DNA of 64,000 nt from Oscillospiraceae bacterium (GTDB lineage Bacteria > Bacillota > Clostridia > Oscillospirales > Oscillospiraceae), in NCBI GenBank assembly GCA_021770845.1, contig JAETQF010000001.1, positions 1 through 64,000 of the forward strand, written 5' to 3'. This document shows positions 57,037 through 64,000 of the stretch, piece after piece. Within the stretch, counting starts at the first letter, position 1. Each line of letters begins with the position of its first letter. A model generated the notes under the pieces. It did not search any database. It was given only the letters and a program-made list of their open reading frames with translations, and was not told where the DNA came from. The position numbers and the translations under genes are program-made.

Positions 57037-58319
57037 ATCTGGCCAACCTGCCTGTCTATACCGTGTCCCAGGTAAACGGCTACCTCAAGAGGCTGATGGA
57101 CGGGGACGAGATGCTCACCGGCCTGCTGGTGCGGGGGGAGATCTCCAACTATAAATGTTATCCCTCGGGGCACCACTACTTCTCCCTGAAGGACGGGGAG
57201 GGGGCCCTGCGGTGCGTCCTGTTCCGGGGGGAGGCGGCGCGGCTGCGGTTCCGTCCGGCTAACGGGATGCGGGTGGTGGCCTTTGGCCGGGTGTCGGTGT
57301 ACCCCCGGGACGGGGCTTACCAGCTCTACTGCCAGGAGCTGATGCAGGACGGCCGGGGGGCGCTGGACGAGGCCTTCGAGCGTCTGCGCCGCCGCCTGGA
57401 GGAGGAGGGCCTGTTCGACGAGGCCAACAAGCAGCCCCTGCCCGCCTATCCGGGGAAGATCGCCCTGGTCACCTCCCCGGCGGGGGCGGCGGTGCGGGAT
57501 ATGCTGCGGATCCTGAAGGCGCGGTGGCCGCTGGCGGAGGTGCTGGTGGCCCCCGTCCGGGTGCAGGGCACAGAGGCGGCGGAGGAGATCGCCGCCGCCA
57601 TTCACCGGCTGAACAACCGGGCGGATATCGACCTCATCATCGCCGGCCGGGGCGGGGGCTCCACGGAGGATCTGTGGGCGTTCAACGAGGAGGTGGTGGC
57701 CCGGGCCATCAGCCTGTCCAACATCCCGGTGATTTCCGCTGTGGGCCATGAGCCCGACGTGACGATTGCGGATTATGTGGCGGATCTGCGGGCGGCCACC
57801 CCCTCCAACGGGGCGGAGCTGGCCGTCCCCGATCAGGGGGCGGAGCGGGCGCGGGTGGCCCAGCTGGATCGGCGGCTGGCCCGGGCCCTCCGCGTCCGGC
57901 TGGAGGCTGCTCGACGGGAGCTGGAGCGGCTGAAGGGAAGCCGGGCGCTGGAAAACGTCAAGGTGCCCATCCAGGATCGGCGGCTGCTGGTGGACGATCT
58001 GCGCCGCCGGATGGGGCTGGCCCTGAGCCATGAGACGGAGCGGGCCCGCCGCCGGCTGGACGCTCAGGCGGGGCGGCTGCCCCAGGCCCTGAGGGCCCGC
58101 ACGGCGGAACAGCGGGGGCGGCTGGGCCGCCTGGCCGCGGGGCTGGACGCGCTGAGCCCGCTGAAGGTGCTGGGCCGGGGCTACGCCATCGCACGGAGGG
58201 GGGAGAACGTGGTGTCCTCCATCGCCCAGGCGGAGCCGGGAGATCGGCTGGAGGTGCTGGTATCCGACGGCGCGCTGAGCTGCTTGATCGAGGAAAAGGA
58301 GGAGCGGACATGGCAGTAA
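57033..58319 (+). CDS. xseA: Exodeoxyribonuclease VII large subunit
   Basis: A 428-residue subunit of the ssDNA-specific exonuclease VII. N-terminal OB fold (TVSQVNGYLKRLMDGDEMLT, LVRGEISNYKCYPSGHHYFS), then the catalytic domain with ALVTSPAGAAVRDMLRIL, IAGRGGGSTEDLWAFNEE and SAVGHEPDVTIADYVAD, and a coiled-coil C-terminal part that holds small subunits. Overlaps the preceding gene by four bases and xseB by ten. Confidence 0.95.
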   Translation: MNLANLPVYTVSQVNGYLKRLMDGDEMLTGLLVRGEISNYKCYPSGHHYFSLKDGEGALRCVLFRGEAARLRFRPANGMRVVAFGRVSVYPRDGAYQLYCQELMQDGRGALDEAFERLRRRLEEEGLFDEANKQPLPAYPGKIALVTSPAGAAVRDMLRILKARWPLAEVLVAPVRVQGTEAAEEIAAAIHRLNNRADIDLIIAGRGGGSTEDLWAFNEEVVARAISLSNIPVISAVGHEPDVTIADYVADLRAATPSNGAELAVPDQGAERARVAQLDRRLARALRVRLEAARRELERLKGSRALENVKVPIQDRRLLVDDLRRRMGLALSHETERARRRLDAQAGRLPQALRARTAEQRGRLGRLAAGLDALSPLKVLGRGYAIARRGENVVSSIAQAEPGDRLEVLVSDGALSCLIEEKEERTWQ

Positions 58320-58534
58320 AAAAACCGTCCTTTGAGCAGGCGCTGGGCCGTTTGGAGGAGATTGTGGGCCTGCTGGAGCGGGGCGAGTGCGGGCTGGATC
58401 AGTCCCTGAAGCTGTTTGAGGAGGGGGCTAAGCTGGCCGGCCAGTGCGAGGAGCTGCTGGACAAGGCGGAGCAGAAGGTGAACCTCCTGCTGGCCAACGG
58501 CGAGGAAGCGCCCTTTGAGGAGGCGGACGGTTGA
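58310..58534 (+). CDS. xseB: Exodeoxyribonuclease VII small subunit
   Basis: A 74-residue helical protein (FEQALGRLEEIVGLLERGEC, LDQSLKLFEEGAKLAGQCEE) that binds the coiled coils of XseA. It overlaps xseA by ten bases and ispA at TGATG. Confidence 0.95.
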   Translation: MAVKKPSFEQALGRLEEIVGLLERGECGLDQSLKLFEEGAKLAGQCEELLDKAEQKVNLLLANGEEAPFEEADG

Positions 58535-59418
58535 TGGACTACCGGGCGGAATACCAGGCGGCGCTGGCCCTGGTGGAAGGGGAGCTGGCGGGCTGCTTTG
58601 CAGAGGAGGGGCCCCCGCGGGAGCTGCTGGAGGCCATGCGGTACAGCCTGCTGGCCGGGGGCAAGCGGGTGCGGCCCATACTGACCCTGAAATTCTGCGA
58701 GGCCCTGTGCGGGGAGATGGAACCGGCGCTGGACTATGCCTGTGCAGTGGAAATGCTTCATACCTATTCCCTGATTCATGACGACCTGCCCTGCATGGAC
58801 GACGACGACCTCCGCCGAGGCAAGCCCACCTGCCATGTGAAATATGGGGAATGGCTGGCCCTGCTGGCGGGGGACGCCCTCCAGGCGGCAGCCTTTGAGC
58901 GGCTGGCCTCCTCCGGGAGAACCTCCCCGGCGGCCAACGGGAGGGCCTGCGGGGTGCTGGCCCGGGCGGCGGGGGCCTCCGGTATGTGCGGGGGGCAGTA
59001 CCTGGATCTGCTGGACGAGGGGAAACGGGTGGACGAGGAGCAGATCACCCGCATCCACCGCTGGAAAACCTCCGCCCTGCTGGAGGGGGCCTGCCTGCTG
59101 GGGCTGACGGCTTCCCTGGTGGAGCCCTCGCGGCCGCAGTGGGCGGCGGCGGAGCGGTACGCCAGAGAGCTGGGGCTGGCCTTCCAGATCCGGGACGATA
59201 TGCTGGACGTGACCTCCACCGCCGAGGAGCTGGGCAAGCCCATCGGCTCCGACGCGGACAGCGGAAAGGCCACCTTTGTGTCGCTGTACGGGCTGGAGGC
59301 GTGCGGCCGGCTGGTGGAGGAGCACACCCGGATGGCGCAGGAGAGCGTGACCGGCGCCTTCCGGAACACGGACTTCCTGTGCGAGCTGGCCCGGTCGCTG
59401 GCGGAGCGGACGCGTTGA
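58534..59418 (+). CDS. ispA: Polyprenyl (farnesyl/geranylgeranyl) diphosphate synthase
   Basis: A 294-residue prenyl chain-elongating enzyme. The first Asp-rich motif is in DDLPCMDDDDLRRG, the second in FQIRDDMLD; GGKRVRPILTL is also typical. It adds isopentenyl units to make C15 or C20 diphosphates for quinones and cell-wall lipid carriers. The ATG at 58534 overlaps the xseB stop. Linked to dxs in the same operon, both isoprenoid steps. Confidence 0.93.
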   Translation: MDYRAEYQAALALVEGELAGCFAEEGPPRELLEAMRYSLLAGGKRVRPILTLKFCEALCGEMEPALDYACAVEMLHTYSLIHDDLPCMDDDDLRRGKPTCHVKYGEWLALLAGDALQAAAFERLASSGRTSPAANGRACGVLARAAGASGMCGGQYLDLLDEGKRVDEEQITRIHRWKTSALLEGACLLGLTASLVEPSRPQWAAAERYARELGLAFQIRDDMLDVTSTAEELGKPIGSDADSGKATFVSLYGLEACGRLVEEHTRMAQESVTGAFRNTDFLCELARSLAERTR

Positions 59419-59496
59419 CCGGCAAGCCGGGGCGCTGAGCGCGGCCGGCGGATCCAGGCGTCAATCTTAACTTAAAATAGGACGAGGGGTGGGCCC

Positions 59497-59937
59497 ATGG
59501 TGAATAAGATCCTGCTGATCGCGGTGGCGGCCTGGGCGATAGCCCAGGTGCTGAAGCTGTTGATTGCCACGGCGGTCTATCATAAATTCGATCTCACCTA
59601 TCTGACCACCGGCGGCGGTATGCCCAGCTCCCACTCGGCGCTGGTGTGCGCCTGCGCGGTGGGCACGGCCTTTGTGACGGGTCTGGACTCCCCGGCGTTC
59701 GCCGTTGCCGCGGTGCTGGCCTTCATCGTCATGTACGACGCCGCCCACGTGCGGCTGGAGACGGGGAAGCAGGCCAAGGTGCTCAACCAGCTCATGCGCA
59801 ACCTGGGGGAGGGCAGGCCGGAGACCTTTGAGGCGGATCTCAAAGAGCTCATCGGCCATACGCCCTTCCAGGTGGCGGTGGGGGCGGTGCTGGGCGTGCT
59901 CATCGGCGTGATCGGCGGCCTGCTTGCCCTGGTGTGA
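59497..59937 (+). CDS. Divergent PAP2 family (DUF212) membrane protein
   Basis: A 146-residue membrane protein with about four helices. The phosphatase-like motif is GGMPSSHSALV; YDAAHVRLETGKQAKVLN is also conserved. Divergent PAP2 proteins are presumed lipid phosphatases, possibly for prenyl phosphates, which fits its place between ispA and dxs. RBS GACGAGGGG. Enzyme activity is inference. Confidence 0.9.
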   Translation: MVNKILLIAVAAWAIAQVLKLLIATAVYHKFDLTYLTTGGGMPSSHSALVCACAVGTAFVTGLDSPAFAVAAVLAFIVMYDAAHVRLETGKQAKVLNQLMRNLGEGRPETFEADLKELIGHTPFQVAVGAVLGVLIGVIGGLLALV

Positions 59938-59958
59938 CGATAGAAAGGAGGTGCGTCC

Positions 59959-61794
59959 ATGATTCCGGAGCGGCTCAATGAGATCACCGATCTGCAGGCC
60001 CGTATGCTGTGCGATCAGCTGCGGGAGCGGATTGTGGACAGCGTTTCCAAGACAGGAGGGCACTTGGCCTCCAGCCTGGGGGTGGTGGAGGCCACGGTGG
60101 CTGTCCATCGGGTGTTTGATCTGGAGACGGACAGGCTGGTATTTGACGTGGGCCACCAGTGCTATGCCCACAAGATCCTCACCCAGCGGGGCGGGCAGAT
60201 GGACACCCTGCGGAAGCTGGGGGGGCTGTCCGGCTTCCCCAAGCCCCGGGAGCACCGGGCGGACGCGTTTATCGCGGGCCACGCCTCCAACGCGGTGTCA
60301 GTGGCCCTGGGCATGGCCCGGGCCAGGACGCTGAACCGGGAGAGCTACTGCGTGCTGGCCATGCTGGGGGATGGAGCCATGACCGGCGGGCTGGCATACG
60401 AGGGGCTGTCCGACGCGGGACAGAGCGGGGAACAGCTGGTGGTCATCCTCAACGACAACGGGATGTCCATTACCAAGAACGTGGGCGGCGTGGCCCGGCA
60501 CCTGGCCCAGCAGCGGCTGAAGCCCCAGTACCTCCAATTTAAAAAGGTATACCGCAGGGTCACCGGGGCCACCGCGGCGGGCCGGGGGCTGTACCGGTTC
60601 ACCCACCGGGCGAAGCAGGCGGTGAAGGACGCGGTGCTCCACTGCAGTATGTTCGAGGACATGGGCTTTACTTATCTGGGCCCGGTGGACGGCCATGATG
60701 TGAATTATCTCACCCGGCTGCTCCGGTACGCCAAGGATCTGAACTGCCCCGTCCTGCTCCACATCAAAACTGTAAAGGGAAAAGGCTATCCACCGGCGGA
60801 GAAGGAGCCGGATCGGTTCCACGGGGTCGGCCCCTTTGACCGGGAGACCGGCGTGCCGCTGGGCGGCCACGGGGAGAGCTTTTCCTCGGTGTTTGGACAG
60901 ACGATGTGCGAGTTGGCCCGGGAGCGGGGAGATGTGGCGGCGATCACCGCCGCCATGCGCAGCGGCACGGGGCTGGATCGGTTTGCGGAGGAATATCCGG
61001 ATCGCTTCTTTGATGTGGGCATCGCGGAGGGCCACGCGGTAGCCATGGCCGCGGGGATGGCCAAGCAGCGGGCGGTGCCGGTGGCGGCGATTTATTCCAC
61101 CTTTTTGCAGCGGGCCTATGATATGCTGATCCACGATGTGGCCATTCAGGGGCTCCATGTGGTGCTCTGCGTGGATCGGGCGGGGCTGTCCGGGGAGGAC
61201 GGAGAGACCCACCACGGCGTGTTTGACGTGGCCTATCTCAGCACGGTGCCCGGAATGAAGATCTACTGCCCCGCCAGCTTCGCGGAGCTGCGGGCCATGC
61301 TGCGGTACGCGGTGGAGAAGTGCCGGGGCCCGGTGGCGGTGCGCTACCCTAAGGGAGGCGAGGGAGCCTTCCAGGCCCTGTGCGGCGTGGAGGGGGCCAG
61401 CGTCCTCCGCCCGGGCACGGACGTGACCATCGCCGCCTACGGCACCATGATCAACGAGGCGCTGGCGGCGGCGGAGCTGCTGGCGGAGAAGGGGGCGTCC
61501 ACCCAGGTGATCAAGTGGAACAGCATTGCCCCGTTGGATGTGGACACCGTGGCCGCCTGCGCCCAAAAGACCGGGCGGCTGGTGGTGGCGGAGGAGTGCA
61601 TGGACGCGGGCTGTGTGGGCCGCCGGGTGGCCGCGGAGCTTGCCCTGAGGGGCGTTTCCGGGGTGAAGCTGGCCCTGGTGAACCTGGGGGAGCGCTTCGT
61701 CCAGCACGGCACCGTGGCGGAGCTGCGGCAGCTGTGCGGGATCGACGGGGCCTCCATTGCCCGCCGCGGGCTGGAGGTGATGGAGCGTGGCTAA
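59959..61794 (+). CDS. dxs: 1-deoxy-D-xylulose-5-phosphate synthase
   Basis: A 611-residue thiamine-diphosphate enzyme joining pyruvate and glyceraldehyde 3-phosphate, the first step of the MEP isoprenoid route. Conserved blocks: SKTGGHLASSLGVVEATVAV, FDVGHQCYAHKILT, the TPP motif LGDGAMTGG...ILNDN, DVGIAEGHAVAMAAGMA, and HDVAIQG. RBS AAAGGAGG before the ATG. The 3' end overlaps tlyA by eight bases. Confidence 0.96.
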   Translation: MIPERLNEITDLQARMLCDQLRERIVDSVSKTGGHLASSLGVVEATVAVHRVFDLETDRLVFDVGHQCYAHKILTQRGGQMDTLRKLGGLSGFPKPREHRADAFIAGHASNAVSVALGMARARTLNRESYCVLAMLGDGAMTGGLAYEGLSDAGQSGEQLVVILNDNGMSITKNVGGVARHLAQQRLKPQYLQFKKVYRRVTGATAAGRGLYRFTHRAKQAVKDAVLHCSMFEDMGFTYLGPVDGHDVNYLTRLLRYAKDLNCPVLLHIKTVKGKGYPPAEKEPDRFHGVGPFDRETGVPLGGHGESFSSVFGQTMCELARERGDVAAITAAMRSGTGLDRFAEEYPDRFFDVGIAEGHAVAMAAGMAKQRAVPVAAIYSTFLQRAYDMLIHDVAIQGLHVVLCVDRAGLSGEDGETHHGVFDVAYLSTVPGMKIYCPASFAELRAMLRYAVEKCRGPVAVRYPKGGEGAFQALCGVEGASVLRPGTDVTIAAYGTMINEALAAAELLAEKGASTQVIKWNSIAPLDVDTVAACAQKTGRLVVAEECMDAGCVGRRVAAELALRGVSGVKLALVNLGERFVQHGTVAELRQLCGIDGASIARRGLEVMERG

Positions 61795-62410
61795 AAAACG
61801 GCTGGATGTGCTGCTGACGGAGCGGGGGCTGGCGGAGAGCCGGCAGAAGGCCCAGGCCGTGATCATGGCGGGCCAGGTCTATTCCGGGGAGCGGCGGCTG
61901 GACAAAGCGGGGCTGGCGCTGGAGGAGGACACGCCTCTGGAGATCCGGGGGCAGACCCTGCGCTATGTGAGCCGGGGCGGGCTGAAGCTGGAGAAGGCCA
62001 TGGCGGCGTTCCCCATCACCCTGGCGGGAAAGACCGCCGCCGACATCGGCGCGTCCACCGGGGGCTTCACCGACTGTATGCTGCAAAACGGGGCGGCCCG
62101 GGTGTACGCCGTGGACGTGGGCTACGGCCAGCTGGCCTGGGCCATCCGGAACGACCCGAGGGTGGTGTGCCTGGAGCGCACCAACGCCCGGTACCTCACG
62201 GCGGAGCAGATCCCGGAGCCGCTGGACTTTGCCTCCATTGACGTATCCTTCATCTCCCTGGGGCTGATTCTGCCTGCCCTGCGCCCTCTGTTGAAGGAGG
62301 AGGGCGAGGTGGCGGCCCTGGTGAAGCCCCAGTTTGAGGCGGGCCGGGAAAAGGTGGGCAAAAAAGGGGTGGTGCGGGATCCCGCCGTCCACCTGGAGGT
62401 GCTGGTCTGA
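61787..62410 (+). pseudogene. tlyA: Truncated TlyA-type rRNA methyltransferase
   Basis: A 207-residue reading frame with an S4-like RNA-binding domain (RLDVLLTERGLAESRQKAQA) and most of an FtsJ-type 2'-O-methyltransferase: ADIGASTGGFTDCML (SAM site), SIDVSFISL, LVKPQFEAGREKVGKKGVVR. It stops at ...AVHLEVLV, about 60 residues short of normal TlyA. The lost part holds the GxxE segment carrying the catalytic Glu (K-D-K-E set: K, D, K are present). A C-terminal-like stretch remains out of frame downstream (62411-62493). The enzyme is probably inactive unless this is an assembly or sequencing error. Confidence 0.75.
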
Positions 62411-62493
62411 GGACTGGGGCCGGATCGGATGGAGATTTTGATCTGCGGGAGCTGGTGCGCCAATCCCATGAGACGCTGAAAGAGGGGGAATAA
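62411..62493 (+). pseudogene. Out-of-frame C-terminal remnant of tlyA
   Basis: In a shifted frame the sequence reads SDGDFDLRELVRQSHETLKE and ends at a TAA (62491-62493), one base before the nadK ATG. It looks like a protein C-terminus, plausibly that of TlyA. Between it and the truncated body about 45 codons would be missing, so a simple one-base frameshift does not restore a full protein; an internal deletion is likelier. Confidence 0.45.
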
Positions 62494-62494
62494 C

Positions 62495-63361
62495 ATGAAG
62501 GTGGTGCTCAGCCCAAACCCGTACCGGGATCGGGGGCTTCGCGCGGCCCAGTTTGCCCGCCGGGTGCTGGAGCGCAGCGGGGTGGAGACGATAATATGCC
62601 TGCCCTTTGAGCTGGACGAGGGGAGCCGCCTGGAGCTGCCCGCCGATCAGCCGCTGGGCCGCCTGGCCCAGGAGTTGGAGGGGGCGGACGTGCTGGTGTG
62701 CTTCGGCGGGGACGGCACCATCCTTCACGCCGCTCGGGAGGCCACCGCCCGGAATGTGCCCGTGCTGGGGGTGAATCTGGGCAGCATCGGCTTCATGGCG
62801 GAGCTGGAGCACAACGAGCTGTCCCTGCTGTCCCGGCTGGCCGGAGGGCGGTTCGGCGTGGAGCGGCGGATGATGCTGGACGTGACGGTGCGGCGGGAGG
62901 GCCGCCCGGTGTTCACCGAGACGGCGCTGAACGACGCGGTGGTGACCAAGGGGGCGGTGGCCCGGGTGCTGGATCTGGAGGTGACGGGGGATCGGGTGGT
63001 GATCTCGTCCTTCTCCGGGGATGGGCTGGTGGCGGCTACCCCCACCGGATCCACCGCCTACTCCATGGCGGCGGGGGGGCCCATCGTGGAGCCCACGGCG
63101 GAGAACATCATCATCTCGCCCATCTGCGCCCACTCCCTCCACGCCAAGCCCTTTGTGCTGGACAGCGCCCGCGCTGTGGGCATACGGGTGGCCCCGGGGA
63201 GCAAAAAGACCGCCTATCTCTCGGTGGACGGAGGGCGGGCCTTTCGGGTGCAGCCCGGGGACTGGGTGGAGTGCCGCCGATCCCGGCAGGTCACCCGGCT
63301 GGTGAAGCTCACCGGGCGCAGCTTTTATGAGCGGATCAATCAAAAATTAGGCAAGGCGTAA
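62495..63361 (+). CDS. nadK: NAD kinase
   Basis: A 288-residue ATP-dependent NAD kinase that makes NADP. The active-site GGDGT is in CFGGDGTILHAAREA; LGVNLGSIGFM, TALNDAVVTKGAVARV, SGDGLVAATPTGSTAYSMAA and SLHAKPFVL are family blocks. RBS AGAGGGGG before the ATG. Follows tlyA and precedes recN directly, with no argR between them. Confidence 0.95.
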   Translation: MKVVLSPNPYRDRGLRAAQFARRVLERSGVETIICLPFELDEGSRLELPADQPLGRLAQELEGADVLVCFGGDGTILHAAREATARNVPVLGVNLGSIGFMAELEHNELSLLSRLAGGRFGVERRMMLDVTVRREGRPVFTETALNDAVVTKGAVARVLDLEVTGDRVVISSFSGDGLVAATPTGSTAYSMAAGGPIVEPTAENIIISPICAHSLHAKPFVLDSARAVGIRVAPGSKKTAYLSVDGGRAFRVQPGDWVECRRSRQVTRLVKLTGRSFYERINQKLGKA

Positions 63362-63419
63362 CGCCCGGACGGGACAGGACGGGCCCGGCGGTTCACGCTG
63401 AAATAAGGGGGATATGAGG

Positions 63420-64000
63420 ATGCTCTCCTTGCTTCACATTGAAAATATCGCGGTGATCTCCCAGGCGGACATCGCCTTTGACGAGGGCTTCAACGTGCTC
63501 ACCGGCGAGACGGGAGCGGGCAAATCCATCGTGATCGACGCCATCGGGGCCATCATGGGGGAGCGCACCAGCCGGGATCTGATCCGCACCGGGGCGAAGT
63601 CCGCCCGGGTGTCGGCGGTGTTCCGGGATCTGCCCAACCTGGCATGGTTTGAGCGGCAGGGCGTGGCCCCGGACGAGAACGGGGAGCTGCTCATTGAGCG
63701 GGCCATCCAGGGGGACGGGAAGAACGTGTGCCGGGTGAACGGCAGGCCCCTGCTGGTGACCCAGCTGCGGGAGCTGGGGTGCCAGCTGCTGAACATACAC
63801 GGCCAGCACGACGGGCAGCAGCTTCTGGACGAGGAGTGCCACCTGGACTATCTGGACAGCTTCGGCGGTACAGGGGAGCGGAGGGCGGCCTATGCCGGGG
63901 CCTATGAGAAAGTGCGGGCCCTGAGCCGGGAGCGGGACGAGCTCCAGATGGACGACGCGGAAAAGGCCCGCCGGATCGACACCCTGACCTACCAGATCGA
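63420..64000 (+). CDS. recN: DNA repair protein RecN (N-terminal part)
   Basis: The first 193 codons of the SMC-like DNA repair ATPase RecN, running off the right edge, so it is absent from the ORF track. It begins LSLLHIENIAVISQADIAFD with Walker A LTGETGAGKSIVIDAIGAIM, then LLNIHGQHDGQQLL, the Q-loop region, before the coiled coil starts (ALSRERDELQMDDAEKARRI). The ATG at 63420 has AAGGGGG about eight bases upstream; an in-frame ATG at 63414 is closer than ideal. Confidence 0.93.
   Translation, partial: MLSLLHIENIAVISQADIAFDEGFNVLTGETGAGKSIVIDAIGAIMGERTSRDLIRTGAKSARVSAVFRDLPNLAWFERQGVAPDENGELLIERAIQGDGKNVCRVNGRPLLVTQLRELGCQLLNIHGQHDGQQLLDEECHLDYLDSFGGTGERRAAYAGAYEKVRALSRERDELQMDDAEKARRIDTLTYQI

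Noticed and set aside
1-64000. tRNA, rRNA, CRISPR arrays, insertion sequences, prophage, replication origin
   Set aside because: Read through on both strands; no cloverleaf, repeat-spacer pattern, transposase, integrase or DnaA-box cluster was recognised. A tRNAscan or ISfinder run would be more sensitive.

Overview
The window is GC-rich bacterial chromosome from an endospore-forming Clostridia member, most likely an Oscillospirales/Oscillospiraceae relative of the Flavonifractor, Intestinimonas or Oscillibacter type. The evidence is a complete spoIIIAA-AH operon, an intact sigK, a LL-DAP aminotransferase (dapL) route to diaminopimelate, glycolytic pyruvate phosphate dikinase, many Na+-coupled amino acid transporters and the order nusB-xseA-xseB-ispA-dxs-tlyA-nadK-recN. 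I saw no rRNA, tRNA, CRISPR array, transposase, prophage or origin. Most long antisense ORFs in the track are shadows of the high-GC genes. The exact species is inference.

Left part (1-10 kb): a partial leftward ORF with a consensus promoter; a THF riboswitch ahead of a folate ECF S component; a Na+:alanine symporter; two convergent NSS-family Na+ symporters separated by a shared terminator; and a leftward multidrug block (MATE pump, MarR regulator, ABC-F protein). The ABC-F gene has its own promoter, a 4-codon upstream ORF and an intrinsic terminator in its leader, the layout of ribosome-mediated attenuation. CutC follows.

10-29 kb: a transglutaminase-like protein with a second degenerate core, a cytidylate-kinase-like protein, a membrane diguanylate cyclase, a lipoprotein, and a sigma factor with a membrane partner. 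Divergent from that sigma factor is a tight five-gene island: SWIM zinc finger, HEAT-repeat protein, MoxR AAA+ ATPase, DUF5682-like protein, VWA protein. This is the best candidate in the window for a poorly described multi-protein system. A BlaI-type repressor with two dyad operators and an M56 (BlaR1-like) membrane protease follow, then a YbaK-type editing domain.

29-43 kb (mostly leftward): a CmpB-like membrane protein and DUF4364 regulator; a trio with a SpoIID-like domain and peptidoglycan-binding repeats; lipoproteins; a two-component system feeding a PepSY lipoprotein through an 11-bp-phased direct repeat; AmmeMemoRadiSam genes with AmrB and AmrA fused; a half-size EamA transporter; an orphan solute-binding lipoprotein paired with a chemoreceptor; and sigK behind a sigma-E-like promoter.

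43-64 kb: ppdK and glnA diverge around a 420-base intergenic region with a possible structured RNA. dapF follows glnA with its start codon inside a perfect 15-bp hairpin, then dapL. The spoIIIA operon (sigma-E-like promoter) leads into Asp23, and then a long housekeeping operon from nusB to recN, which runs off the right edge. In that operon tlyA is truncated with an out-of-frame C-terminal remnant, and argR, often found between nadK and recN, is absent.
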